Origin: Terriglobia bacterium
GTDB taxonomy: Bacteria > Acidobacteriota > Terriglobia > JAIQFV01
Length of the DNA: 38,899 nucleotides
NCBI GenBank assembly: GCA_020072965.1
Contig: JAIQFY010000050.1
Coordinates: 1 to 38,899, forward strand
Direction: 5' to 3'
Shown piece by piece: positions 1 to 8,962 of the stretch. The notes under the pieces were generated by a model, which saw only the letters and a list, made by a program, of their open reading frames with translations, searched no databases and was not told the origin of the DNA. Every line of letters begins with the position of its first letter. The first letter of the stretch is position 1. The translations under genes and the position numbers were made by a program.

Positions 1-1
1 G

Positions 2-139
2 TTGCTACGGCGGGAGTCGCGGGCTTGGAACCGAACGGTCAACCGCGATCAAGTGAAAATCAACTGGCAGTTCACCCGGAAAAAAGCACGAATCAAGTTC
101 AAATACAAAAAGAACTCTTTCACGCGGTCAAAGACCTAG
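2..139 (+). pseudogene. IS630-type transposase, C-terminal 45 residues (cut by window edge)
   Basis: Reading frame 2 from the first base stays open to TAG at 137-139. It encodes a very basic tail containing WNRTVNRDQVKINWQFTRKK and ending NSFTRSKT. Tails of this kind (N-R-x-V-N-R-x-x-V-x-I-x-W-x-F-T-R-x-x-A-R-x-K-F) end the DDE transposases of the IS630 family. Only the end of the gene is in view, so whether the element is intact cannot be judged. The catalytic residues lie outside the window and no terminal inverted repeat was recognised just downstream. The family call comes from recognition of the C-terminal pattern alone. Confidence 0.7.
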
Positions 140-296
140 GGCGGCTTCTCCTGCACTGTTTCCCCGTAGCATGGAAGAGACCCACTTCGATTAGCCGGAA
201 AACCGCGAGTTCTTCCTATCTTTCTCTCGCCATCTTCCGTGTCTTCGTGTAAATTTTCTCTGCACCATTCGTTCAAAGATGAAAGGCCGGTACCCC

Positions 297-1430
297 ATGC
301 TGCCCCTCGAAGACCTTCGTGTGTGTGATCTCTCCCGTATCCTGTCGGGCCCCTATTGCACCATGACGTTGGGTGATATGGGAGCGGAGGTCATCAAGGT
401 GGAGCCGCCCACGGGGGATGACACGCGAGGCTGGGGTCCCCCTTTCATCCAGGGTGAAAGCGCGTACTTCCTGAGTCTGAACCGGAACAAAAAATCCATT
501 GTCCTGGATCTGAAGACAGAGGCCGGCAAGGACGCGCTCTGGAAGCTCATCCGAAAATCCGATGTATTGGTTGAAAACTTCAAGGCAGGGACGCTCGCCA
601 GGCTTGGGTTTGATTTCGAGCAGGTCTCAAAAAGTAATCCTCGGCTGATCTATTGCTCCATCACGGGTTATGGGCATACCGGTCCCCGGGCTTCGGCGCC
701 GGGGTTCGATGTGGTTATTCAAGGCGAGAGCGGAGCCATGGACGTGACGGGCTTCCCGGAGGGTCCTCCGGTCAAGTTCGGCCTCTCCATTGCCGACATC
801 GTTGCCGGAATGAATGCCGTTCAGGCCATTCTCCTGGCACTTCGAGTCCGGGAGAAGACCGGTCGGGGGCAGCATATCGATATTGCACTGCTCGATTCTC
901 TGGTCGGATGTTTGACCTATCAGGCACAAAACCATTTCGCCGGAGTCCATCCCAAACGGCTGGGAAACCGCCATCCCTCAATTGCCCCCTATGAGATGTT
1001 TGAAACCTCAGATGGTTTCATGAATGTGGGAGTCGGAAATGAAGGACTATGGAAGAAGTTTTGTGCGGCCATCGGACTTCAAGGATTGTTCGAAGATTCT
1101 CGCTTCACCTCCAACTCGGACCGGTTAAGAAATTACGATTCCCTGCGCAGGCTTCTGGCCGGGAAGCTAAAAACCAAGCCCCGCGCTGAATGGCGGAAAA
1201 TCCTGGAAGATGCGGGGGTTCCCTCGGGCTATATCAATACCGTGGAAGAAGTCTTCCAGGATCCCCAGATTCAAGCTCGGGGAATGATCGCGCAAGTCAA
1301 CCATCCGACGATTGGTCATTTGAGGCTCGTGGGCATTCCCATCAAGCTGTCGGAAACCCCGGGGGAGATCCGCCTGCCTCCTCCGCGGCTGGGGGAACAT
1401 ACGGAGGAAATTCTCTCCTCGCTCGCTTAG
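297..1430 (+). CDS. CaiB/BaiF family (class III) CoA-transferase
   Basis: This is a cytosolic enzyme that moves CoA between carboxylic acids (formyl-CoA transferase / carnitine CoA-transferase family). The family N-terminus is visible as PLEDLRVCDLSRILSGPYCTM, followed by GAEVIKVEPP and LNRNKKSIVLDLK. The expected catalytic aspartate is D167 in FGLSIADIVAGMNA, matching the Asp of formyl-CoA transferase. The C-terminal half has the usual YEMFETSDGFMNVGVGN and GVPSGYINTVEEVFQDPQ segments. Length (377 aa) is normal. ATG 297 is preferred because family members begin at MLPLEDLRV; ATG 279 is an upstream in-frame alternative with a poor ribosome site. The substrate cannot be told from sequence. The neighbouring DUF1015 gene is 90 bp away and may or may not be co-transcribed. 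Confidence 0.93.
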   Translation: MLPLEDLRVCDLSRILSGPYCTMTLGDMGAEVIKVEPPTGDDTRGWGPPFIQGESAYFLSLNRNKKSIVLDLKTEAGKDALWKLIRKSDVLVENFKAGTLARLGFDFEQVSKSNPRLIYCSITGYGHTGPRASAPGFDVVIQGESGAMDVTGFPEGPPVKFGLSIADIVAGMNAVQAILLALRVREKTGRGQHIDIALLDSLVGCLTYQAQNHFAGVHPKRLGNRHPSIAPYEMFETSDGFMNVGVGNEGLWKKFCAAIGLQGLFEDSRFTSNSDRLRNYDSLRRLLAGKLKTKPRAEWRKILEDAGVPSGYINTVEEVFQDPQIQARGMIAQVNHPTIGHLRLVGIPIKLSETPGEIRLPPPRLGEHTEEILSSLA

Positions 1431-1519
1431 CTCGACCTCATTTGCTTTGGCAAACCATTCCAACGCAGAGGCGCAAAGTGCGCAAAGGACCCTCTCTTAG
1501 ATCTCAATAAGGATGAGCA

Positions 1520-2896
1520 GTGGCCAGAATTTTTCCATTTAGAGCCTTCCATTACGATCCCACCCGGGTCGGTGTCCTCGACAAAGTCGTCACACAACCT
1601 TATGACAAGATCTCCGATGAAATGCGGGAACGCTATTATGCCTCCAGTCCGTTCAATCTGGCGCGCATCGTTCGAGGAATGCAACATCCCACCGACACGG
1701 AGGCGGAAAACGTATACACTCGCGCCCAAAAGTTGCTCCGGGAGTGGATCAAATCGGGCATTTTACGCCAGGAAGATCAGCCGGCCTTGTTCGCCTACTT
1801 TCAGGAGTATGAGCTTCCTGCCGTTCCGGGCAAGCGACTGACGCGGAAAGGCTTTATTGGCATAGGGAAGCTCGGAGATTACTCTTCGGGGGTTGTCTTT
1901 CCTCATGAACAAACTCTCAGCGGACCTAAGGAAGACCGCCTGAAATTGCTGCGGTTGACTCGAGCGCATTTCGGCCAGATTTTTATGCTCTACGCGGACC
2001 CGGATCGGGCTGTCGATGCGTTTTTGGAGGAGGCGGCTCTCACTGCACCGGACATTCGTGTGACCGATGAATATGGGGTCGTGCACTCGGTTTGGAAAAT
2101 CACGGATCCCCCTCGGATCTCCAGGATCCAGCAGGAACTGGAGGACAAGCGATTGATCATTGCCGATGGCCATCATCGCTATGAAACGGCGTTAACTTTC
2201 CGGGATGAGTGCCGCACTCTCCAGTCCGGAACGGCGGGGCCCGCGGCCCCCGGCGACTTGCCCCCTTATGAAAAGGTGATGATGACCTTCGTAAACATGG
2301 AAAGCGAAGGCCTGACCATCTTGCCCACACATCGACTGGTCTCAAACCTTCCCTACTTTGAGATGAAGGATTTTCTCACCCGCGTGCAGTGGTTCTTTGA
2401 TCTTGCGGGCTTCAAATTCTTCACGCCCGAGGAACGGGAGCGAAAACTGGAACAATTTCGGCGGGAGCTACACGAAGTGGGCCAGGTCATCCCCTCCATC
2501 GGGCTCCGCGTAGCCGGTACTTCGAACTTCTATTTGATGAAATTGAAAGGGACACTGAATCTTCAACAGTTGTTGCCCGATGTCCCCGAGCGCCAACATA
2601 AGCTCGATGTGGTCATCCTGCACAAAATCGTCCTGGAGCGATGTCTGGGAATTTCGGAAGAGGATATCAGGTCCGAGCGGTACGTCCGTTATATTCGGGA
2701 ATTTGAGGGAGGATTGCAGGCCGTGGAAAGAAAGGAATCTCAGCTCGCCTTCTTTCTCAACCCCACACCGATTGCACAGGTGCGCGACCTGGCTTTTGCC
2801 GGGGAGCGATTGCCTCAGAAATCAACGGACTTTTATCCCAAATTACTCTCCGGCCTGACTATGTATCAACTCGATTCCACTGATCCCGCGAAATAG
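1520..2896 (+). CDS. DUF1015 family protein
   Basis: This 458-aa protein is a full-length DUF1015 member. The family opening (ARIFPFRAFHYDPTRVG, then VVTQPYDKISDEMRERYY) and the conserved IIADGHHRYETALTFRDE segment near residue 220 are clear. No signal peptide or membrane segment is seen, so it should be cytosolic. The family function is not established. It is often found beside phosphoglycerate dehydrogenase in other bacteria, but no such gene is present here. The start is GTG, chosen because AAGGATGAG stands just upstream and the family motif begins at residue 2. The 90-bp gap before it contains a short GCAGAGGCGCAAAG stretch of the kind seen between genes in related genomes. Confidence 0.88.
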   Translation: MARIFPFRAFHYDPTRVGVLDKVVTQPYDKISDEMRERYYASSPFNLARIVRGMQHPTDTEAENVYTRAQKLLREWIKSGILRQEDQPALFAYFQEYELPAVPGKRLTRKGFIGIGKLGDYSSGVVFPHEQTLSGPKEDRLKLLRLTRAHFGQIFMLYADPDRAVDAFLEEAALTAPDIRVTDEYGVVHSVWKITDPPRISRIQQELEDKRLIIADGHHRYETALTFRDECRTLQSGTAGPAAPGDLPPYEKVMMTFVNMESEGLTILPTHRLVSNLPYFEMKDFLTRVQWFFDLAGFKFFTPEERERKLEQFRRELHEVGQVIPSIGLRVAGTSNFYLMKLKGTLNLQQLLPDVPERQHKLDVVILHKIVLERCLGISEEDIRSERYVRYIREFEGGLQAVERKESQLAFFLNPTPIAQVRDLAFAGERLPQKSTDFYPKLLSGLTMYQLDSTDPAK

Positions 2897-3021
2897 CACT
2901 CCAGTCTCCCGTACAATGAAACGAGGAGGGTCAACGATATAAAGCAGGTTCAACATGGATTGCACACCCGAAGCTCTGCAGTGATACGCGGATTTTCACG
3001 CGATCACTCCGGGGGAAGAGG

Positions 3022-4008
3022 ATGCTAAAAAAAATAGTGCTCATCGTTGGATTTGTCGTTCTTGCCAACCTCGCCGGGGCAATGGGATATTATTTCCTGC
3101 GGACCCCTGATATGGCACCTCCTTCGTCGATCCGAGTTGAAATGACTGAAGCCAGGGTCGCCCGGGGGAAGTATCTTTTTGAAAATGTCTGCGATTGCGA
3201 CGGGTGCCACTCGGAACGCGACTTCACACGGTTTGCCGGTCCAGTAGTCCACGATGGCCGGGGAAAGGGATTTATCTTTCCCCCCGAGTTTGGACTCCCC
3301 GGCACGGTAACAGCACCCAACATCACGCCGGATATCGAGACCGGAATCGGCTACTGGACGGACGGCGAAAAGATCCGCGCCATTCGCGAGGGTATTGACC
3401 GCGAGGGGCGCGCCTTGTTTCCGTTCATGCCTTATCCGTATTACCGGCAGATGAGCGACGAGGACGTTCAATCCCTCGTGGCTTTCATGAACACGCTACG
3501 GCCTGTGAAGAGTCGATGGCCGAAGACAATTCTCAATTTTCCGGTCAATTTTTTGATCAAGGGTGAACCTCAACCGGCGAAAAATGTGCCTTCAACGGAT
3601 CGCGGCAACAAGTTGAGGTATGGCGGATACCTGGTGAAGATGGCGGGATGCGCGATATGCCACTCCCCCATGAAGAATGGAGAATTGATCGAGTCCAAGC
3701 GATTCGCTGGAGGTCAGGTTCTCCGATTGCCCTTTGCTTCCGTGGTCAGTGCCAACATTACTCCTGACCCGGATACAGGCATTGGCAAATGGACGGAACA
3801 GCAATTCCTCGATAAGTTCTACCAGTACCGGGATTACGTCGAAAAGGGCCCTCCACGGGTGGGCCCGGAAAACTTCACGCTGATGCCCTGGCTGGGACTT
3901 AGCCAGTTGCCGCCCGAAGATCTAAGTGCAATCTATGCTTTTCTGAAATCACAACCGGCTGTCTACAACTCCGTGGAAAAGCGTCCGGAAATGACGAAGA
4001 CAGAATGA
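3022..4008 (+). CDS. Membrane-anchored diheme cytochrome c
   Basis: An electron-carrier protein with two c-type heme sites: CDGCH at residues 59-63 and CAICH at 210-214. Each half repeats the same layout (heme site, then AxNITPDxxTGIGxWT, then a methionine in FPFMPY or LMPW as probable distal ligand), so the protein is an internal duplication of a mono-heme domain. Residues 4-26 form one hydrophobic segment that is either an uncleaved anchor or a signal peptide, placing the hemes in the periplasm. The ribosome site GGGGGAAGAGG precedes the ATG. The fold resembles the cytochrome subunits of periplasmic alcohol/aldehyde dehydrogenases, but no dehydrogenase gene is adjacent, so the electron donor is unknown. 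Confidence 0.9.
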   Translation: MLKKIVLIVGFVVLANLAGAMGYYFLRTPDMAPPSSIRVEMTEARVARGKYLFENVCDCDGCHSERDFTRFAGPVVHDGRGKGFIFPPEFGLPGTVTAPNITPDIETGIGYWTDGEKIRAIREGIDREGRALFPFMPYPYYRQMSDEDVQSLVAFMNTLRPVKSRWPKTILNFPVNFLIKGEPQPAKNVPSTDRGNKLRYGGYLVKMAGCAICHSPMKNGELIESKRFAGGQVLRLPFASVVSANITPDPDTGIGKWTEQQFLDKFYQYRDYVEKGPPRVGPENFTLMPWLGLSQLPPEDLSAIYAFLKSQPAVYNSVEKRPEMTKTE

Positions 4009-4096
4009 GTACCTCGACTGTAAACTGAAGCATTGTGAGAATTATCGCGCCCGATCATGGCGCAGGTACAGGCTTTCCCCCAGTCGAACTGGAAAA

Positions 4097-4124
4097 TCTG
4101 AAATCTCAAATGTGAGATCGCAGA
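4097..4124. terminator. Hairpin between convergent genes
   Basis: TCTG-AA-ATCTCA-AATG-TGAGAT-CG-CAGA forms a 6-bp perfect inner stem extended by a further 4 bp. It lies between the stop of the cytochrome gene and the convergent stop of the small membrane protein, so it could end transcription from both sides. There is no T-run on either side, which weakens the call. Confidence 0.3.
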
Positions 4125-4218
4125 CTGCTTCGAGACAGGACCGGTCTTCCCGGCCAGCCCCTTATACGCGGCGGGTCATCCCGGAGGAACATCTGCCGCC
4201 AACCTCCTGGATCTCAGT

Positions 4219-4797
4219 TTACTTTTTATTTTCTTCGTCCTGAAGAACCTGGTAGGCGGCAATGACGCTGCTCGTATAGGTTTTCGTCAGTGCAACCCAT
4301 GATTCGTAACTGAAATACGTCAACAGGGTTCCGACTACAACAATGACGAGTGAGGCGAGGAGCCGGTGAGTGCGGGCGGGCGTCGCGCTTTGATGAGCCC
4401 ATACAAAAAGAATTGCGGCCAGAGTCATCATGGCAAAGTTCAAGATGGCTGCGCGGGCAATCCGCAAACGGCTGCGGGTGTATTCCAACTGCTCATAGGT
4501 GTCTTTGGATTTGTTGAGAATAAAGAACCGCATCATGAGGAATGGAGGAAGATGCTCTAAGGGATGCATCTTTCTCAGGCGGTGGTCCTGGGAGATGAAG
4601 GCCAAATCAGACAACCGGTCGATCACGATTCCCAGCACGTAGGTTATCCCCAGGACAGGCACGGCCAGATTCAATGTCAGCAGCTTCTCCCATGCCAGAT
4701 TCTGATAGCCCACAAAGGTCAGAACCAGTATACCGATCCAGAGGATCGAGTGTAGCCCGATGACGACGAGTTCAACAAATAGGGTTGTAGTACTCAT
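4219..4797 (-). CDS. Hypothetical four-helix membrane protein
   Basis: The 192-aa product has hydrophobic segments at about residues 5-29, 38-58, 115-135 and 145-165. A polar, charged loop between helices 2 and 3 contains DHRLRKMHPLEHLPPF and a short helix with KSKDTYEQLEYTRSRLRIARA. The C-terminal tail (YQVLQDEENKK) is charged and probably cytosolic. I recognise no family. ATG 4797 is taken as the start because the longer reading begins with TTG only two codons upstream. The gene faces the cytochrome gene and lies 71 bp upstream of the FMN reductase gene in the same direction; co-transcription is possible but nothing in the products suggests a shared role. Confidence 0.7.
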   Translation of the reverse strand: MSTTTLFVELVVIGLHSILWIGILVLTFVGYQNLAWEKLLTLNLAVPVLGITYVLGIVIDRLSDLAFISQDHRLRKMHPLEHLPPFLMMRFFILNKSKDTYEQLEYTRSRLRIARAAILNFAMMTLAAILFVWAHQSATPARTHRLLASLVIVVVGTLLTYFSYESWVALTKTYTSSVIAAYQVLQDEENKK

Positions 4798-4868
4798 ATT
4801 CAATTCTCACAGACGCAGGCCCCCGGCGAAATCATCCTCCGCGCCCACGCCCGATCCCCCCAACCGTT

Positions 4869-5468
4869 CTAGGAAGGACCCATTCGCAAGATCCGCTCCA
4901 GCTCAATCGCCGGGCAAATACTCTTTTGAATGTAGTTGATCAAATTAGTGGCGACGCTGCGCACCATTTTTTCGACAGAGGGATCAAGGCAATGTCCCTC
5001 CTTGTCGAACACCTTTTGCACGTTGGCGACCGAGATGGAAAGGGGAAGCACAAAGGCACCGATATGAGAGCACACGCTGCGCAGCATCTCCAATGATTTG
5101 ATCGCCCCGATCGAACCTGCCGCTACCCCCATAAGCGCGACCGGCTTCCCGGCCAGGACGGAAGGAAACCCGAGGTTTTCGATCACCAGTTTTATGACGC
5201 TGCTGAAGCTGCCATGATACTCCGGTGTGGCCAGGATGATCCCGGTAGCATTTCGGACCTCCTCCTGCAAGGCCTTTGTCGCCTCGGATCCGGGATTCAT
5301 CCCCGGTAAAGGTAAATTCAGTAAGGCCGGATCGATGACCTTTAAATTGATTTTCGGATGGTTCCTGAACTCATCCACAACCAGGGCGAGCGCCATGTTC
5401 GTGTAATTTCCCGGGCGGACGCTGCCGCTGATTGCGACGACCCGGATTCCCTTTGATGATTGCTTCAT
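4869..5468 (-). CDS. NADPH-dependent FMN reductase family protein
   Basis: A flavodoxin-fold oxidoreductase of the SsuE/ArsH/azoreductase group that uses NAD(P)H to reduce FMN, quinones or related acceptors in the cytosol. The FMN-phosphate loop SGSVRPGNYTNMAL follows the first strand near the N-terminus, and the flavin-binding PEYHGSFSSVIKLVIENL segment lies mid-protein. Length (199 aa) is typical. The longer reading begins at 5510; ATG 5468 is preferred because GAGAGAGGCGGGGA precedes it and the first beta strand (IRVVAISGS) starts eight residues later. The exact acceptor cannot be deduced. Confidence 0.88.
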   Translation of the reverse strand: MKQSSKGIRVVAISGSVRPGNYTNMALALVVDEFRNHPKINLKVIDPALLNLPLPGMNPGSEATKALQEEVRNATGIILATPEYHGSFSSVIKLVIENLGFPSVLAGKPVALMGVAAGSIGAIKSLEMLRSVCSHIGAFVLPLSISVANVQKVFDKEGHCLDPSVEKMVRSVATNLINYIQKSICPAIELERILRMGPS

Positions 5469-5565
5469 TCCCCGCCTCTCTCTCTGAAAAAGAGGGACTC
5501 CAGCATCCAATCTCGCATACGCTCTTCAGCTACTGGATTAGCAAATCACATTCGCCTTTCTCAAT

Positions 5566-7866
5566 TCAACCCGGTTGATTTCCAAACTCACGATGATAAC
5601 CCTTCCATTCGCAACCTACTTCCGTCATCAAACGCAGAAAGGCTGGATGATTATGCAAAGATCGCAGGTGCGGGTCATTCTGAAACAAGGGCGGGTTTGG
5701 CAGCCCATTGGCGCTGGCCCTTCGAAGCCATTTCATCGCTTCCGCTGGTTTTCCTATCGTCGCATATACGTCGGCCGCATTATGCCACATGTGATGAGTA
5801 TGCAAGACCGGCTTTCCAGTCTGCAAGGCTCGCTCCACCGCCTGTTCGGCCTTGCGCTTCTCCCCGCGGTGAGCCCACAGGAGGGCTTCCAGCGTTCTTA
5901 CGGTCGGCTCGCCGGGAAGGACCTGTTGAGCGGCCTTGATCTTGTCCGCGGCGCCCTCCGGATCCCCGCGGTAAAGCGAAACGGTCGGATAGAAAAGATT
6001 TCCCCACAGGCTCGCGGGATCGACCGCCAGGGCACGAGCATGATAATCCTCCGATTCCCCATACTTTCCCTGGTAGAGCGCGGTTTGACCCAGAAAAACC
6101 AATGTCCGTGCATCATCGGGATTGATTGCGAGGGCAGTTAAAAGTCCTTCCTTGGCTTCCTCCAGCAAGCCCACATGTAGCAGGACCAGGCTTCGCCAGA
6201 TCAATGCGGGTTGGCATCCCGGATTCAATGCGAGGGCCTTGTTGAGAGCACGCAGGGCCGCCTGGTTCTGAAATTTCTTTGAGGGAGTCCACAGGAGTTG
6301 TCCCCGCGCACTTTGTGCGTCGGCATTGCCCGGATCCAGCTTAATCGCATGACGAATTGCAAGCTCGGCCTTCTGGAACCACCGGGGACCCGGTTCAAAG
6401 GTCACTCCCATCTGGAGACACGCGCCTGCCAGACGGGCCCAGGCATCGGCGAAACCCGCGTCCAGCTTGGTGGCGTTCTCCAGCATCTCGATGGCCGTCC
6501 GGGTGTCCCAGCGATTGAGGCGTGAGATTCGTTCTGCGGCGCGCAAGAACAGCTCGTACGCCATGACATTCTTCGTAGGCCGTTCAGGCGGCTTTTCGGG
6601 AGAACCGTTCAATGCGGGCTTGGAACCTAGCGCCCGGGCCAGTCCTTCCCCGATCTGGTCTTGCAACTGGAACAGCTTCGACATCTCGGAATCATGCTTC
6701 GCTGACATCAGGGTGGTCCCGTCCGAGACCTTCCAAGCCTGCACATGGACCCGCAACTGTTGACCAATCTTCTGAATGCTCCCCTCAACCACCAGGGAGA
6801 CGTTCAATTCCCGTGCTGCCACCAGTGCATCCACGCCCCCTTTGGCATATCGCATGATGGCGCTGGTGGGTCGAACCAGCAACTGCCCGCTCGCACTCAG
6901 TTGATTGATTACCCCATCGGCCAGGGCAACGCTGAGGTACTCGTCTTCAGGATTCGTGGTCAGCAGCTTGAAGGGAAGAACCGCGATCGCAGTCTTCCCT
7001 GCCATCATCGCGGGCATTGTGGAACCCAGTTCAAGATCGCGGATCAAGTTGGTCAAATCGACGTGCACCTCTAGTGAGGACTGGTAGCGTGACGCGGGCT
7101 GTTTTTCGAGCAGTTTGTGGATGATCCGCCATAACTCCTCAGGGATTGCGGAGTCCTTCAGTGGCTCCGGCGCGTCCTTCAGGATCTGGCGTACCAGGGC
7201 CGTCGCGCTAGGTCCGGGAAAAGGACGGTGGCCCGAGGTCAATTCGTAAAGCATCACCCCCAATGAAAACAAGTCCGACCTGGAATCGACTTCCCCGCCC
7301 AGCAACTGTTCCGGCGACATGTAGGCCAACGTCCCGGCAATGTGCGGCTCCGTCAGCGAGTGGTTCATCTCCTGTGTCTTGGTCACGGTCTCGGAAGACC
7401 GTCTCCTTGCAATACCAAAATCCAGGAGTTTGATGCGGCCGTCCCCCTGCACCATGATGTTCTCAGGTTTGATGTCGCCATGAATGACGCCCGCGGCATG
7501 GGCCGCCGAAAGCACCTCAGCGACCCGCGCACCCAACCGGAGCATCGGTCTCAGCTCCATCGTTTCAGACACCAGAATGGACCGGAGGGTCCTGCCTTCC
7601 GCCAGCTCCATGACCAGGAAGATTTGATCGCCTTCCTCGCCGACTTCGTGAATGGTGATGATGCCGGGATGGTTGAGCGCCGAAGCCGCGCGCGCTTCGG
7701 CCAGGATCCGGGCGCGATTCCGCGGGCCGGAGGTCGCTTCTCCTGAAAGGAGCTTCAATACGACGGGGCGGCGCAGCCGCTCGTCAAAAGCGCGATACAC
7801 CACGCCCATCCCGCCTTCCCCCAGTTCCTTCTCGATGCGATAGTGCGAGATCCTGCTCCCGATCAT
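5566..7866 (-). CDS. Ser/Thr protein kinase with TolB-like and TPR regions
   Basis: This 766-aa signalling protein has three parts. Residues 9-270 are a Hanks-type kinase: glycine loop GEGGMG (16-21), lysine K38, catalytic loop HGDIKPEN (129-136), DFG at 149-151 and the activation segment GTLAYMSPEQ. Residues 290-430 match the TolB/FlgO-like segment common after such kinases (AVLPFKLL...DGVINQLSASGQLLVRPTSAI). Residues 440-750 are TPR-like repeats (for example AWARLAGACLQ, ALNKALALNPGCQPAL, ARALAVDPASLWGN). No membrane helix is seen, unlike PknB. The usual HRD arginine is glycine, as in some kinases not activated by loop phosphorylation. All catalytic residues are present, so activity is expected; targets are unknown. 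Confidence 0.93.
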   Translation of the reverse strand: MIGSRISHYRIEKELGEGGMGVVYRAFDERLRRPVVLKLLSGEATSGPRNRARILAEARAASALNHPGIITIHEVGEEGDQIFLVMELAEGRTLRSILVSETMELRPMLRLGARVAEVLSAAHAAGVIHGDIKPENIMVQGDGRIKLLDFGIARRRSSETVTKTQEMNHSLTEPHIAGTLAYMSPEQLLGGEVDSRSDLFSLGVMLYELTSGHRPFPGPSATALVRQILKDAPEPLKDSAIPEELWRIIHKLLEKQPASRYQSSLEVHVDLTNLIRDLELGSTMPAMMAGKTAIAVLPFKLLTTNPEDEYLSVALADGVINQLSASGQLLVRPTSAIMRYAKGGVDALVAARELNVSLVVEGSIQKIGQQLRVHVQAWKVSDGTTLMSAKHDSEMSKLFQLQDQIGEGLARALGSKPALNGSPEKPPERPTKNVMAYELFLRAAERISRLNRWDTRTAIEMLENATKLDAGFADAWARLAGACLQMGVTFEPGPRWFQKAELAIRHAIKLDPGNADAQSARGQLLWTPSKKFQNQAALRALNKALALNPGCQPALIWRSLVLLHVGLLEEAKEGLLTALAINPDDARTLVFLGQTALYQGKYGESEDYHARALAVDPASLWGNLFYPTVSLYRGDPEGAADKIKAAQQVLPGEPTVRTLEALLWAHRGEKRKAEQAVERALQTGKPVLHTHHMWHNAADVYATIGKPAEAMKWLRRASANGLPNPPLFQNDPHLRSLHNHPAFLRLMTEVGCEWKGYHREFGNQPG

Positions 7867-8123
7867 CGGAGTTTCCCCGGGAACCTCGTCGAAGTAGTTG
7901 CAAGAAAAATTGCGCGCCCATCATAAGACAGAAGAGTGCCTTGTTCAATGGGCAGCACAGATCCCCCGAGGCCTGACAATGGGCATTGCCTTGGCAGCGA
8001 GCATCCCTGCAGCGTATCTGTTGTAGAGTCGTTCCGGTGGAACGTCTCTACGATGAGATTGCGGGAGGTGTCCGCCCTTTCGGAAAGGCGTTTCACGATG
8101 AGGTCAGCCATCCCACCCGGTCA

Positions 8124-8858
8124 TCAAGCGCTCGCCCTTTTGGCTTTCGAATCCATTTGGAACCGCTGATCGTAACCGTCAGCAAGTTGCTGCAAGACGA
8201 GAGCTCCATCGCCCTGAAAGGCCGGCCCGTGCATCAATCCAAGCGTTCGAAGGGAAAGGGCGGCAAGCCGTCGAATCGTTGGAGCCGTGTTTGCGGTGAG
8301 GGCAGTGGCCTGGTACATGTCCTCCGCCTGAAGCGCCGGCCCGACGATGTCGTCTTCTGTCATGGCCTTGCAGTCTCCAATCTGTGTGAATAAATCCCCA
8401 CAAAGGAGAGTTTGCGTGATTTCTTCGTACAGAAGGCCTGCGTCCCAACAGTGAGGGACATGAGGGGTCGCCAGGTAGCGGACCCTCTTCCCCCCCAGTT
8501 CAAGAGTCTCCCCATCCTGTAAAGGCTTAGGTTCACGCAGTGCAAGGTCGGTTGCGGAAAGCATGCAGCCAATTCTTCCGAGCACGACGCAAGCCTTGGG
8601 TGCCGCTTCCAGCCATTTGTTCATCGCGCCCGACTCATCGGCCTCGTGATGTCCATAAGAAATCCAGCGAATTCTTTCGAGCGGAATGACGCGGGAGACC
8701 GCTTCAGAGACCTGTGGGAAGAGCCGGCTAAATCCGCAGTGGAACAGGAGCGGTTCCTCCGCATCAATCAAGAATTGATTAAACCGCAGGTCCGAGGAAT
8801 CAATGTAGGTGGAAAATCGGTAAATCCCATTCGTGATTTCCGTGACGATCGTATCCAT
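8124..8858 (-). CDS. MBL-fold metallo-hydrolase, flavodiiron-like domain
   Basis: The 244-aa protein resembles the metallo-beta-lactamase half of flavodiiron (ROO/FprA) proteins without the flavodoxin half. Ligand candidates are H70/H71-E-A-D-E in ISYGHHEADESGAM, the histidines in YLATPHVPHCWDAGL, the aspartate of LLCGDLFTQIGD and the histidine of LMHGPAF. Such stand-alone proteins are predicted di-iron oxygen or NO-sensing/reducing proteins, or hydrolases. This is inference from motif spacing. The start is well supported by TTAAGGAGG eight bases before the ATG. No neighbouring redox partner is obvious; the SDR gene lies about 100 bp downstream on the same strand. Confidence 0.82.
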   Translation of the reverse strand: MDTIVTEITNGIYRFSTYIDSSDLRFNQFLIDAEEPLLFHCGFSRLFPQVSEAVSRVIPLERIRWISYGHHEADESGAMNKWLEAAPKACVVLGRIGCMLSATDLALREPKPLQDGETLELGGKRVRYLATPHVPHCWDAGLLYEEITQTLLCGDLFTQIGDCKAMTEDDIVGPALQAEDMYQATALTANTAPTIRRLAALSLRTLGLMHGPAFQGDGALVLQQLADGYDQRFQMDSKAKRASA

Positions 8859-8962
8859 GGTTGAACCTCCTTAATTGCATTTTCGACTCCTTCGATCACA
8901 GAAGCTTCTTAGGGTGTGGAGTCAGACAAGCCGGGAATGAACCAGCACTGGTCGTATCCAGG

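Noticed and set aside
5575-6141. Long plus-strand open frame opposite the kinase gene
   Set aside because: It lies wholly antisense to the TPR region, which has clear family features on the other strand; the antisense protein has none.
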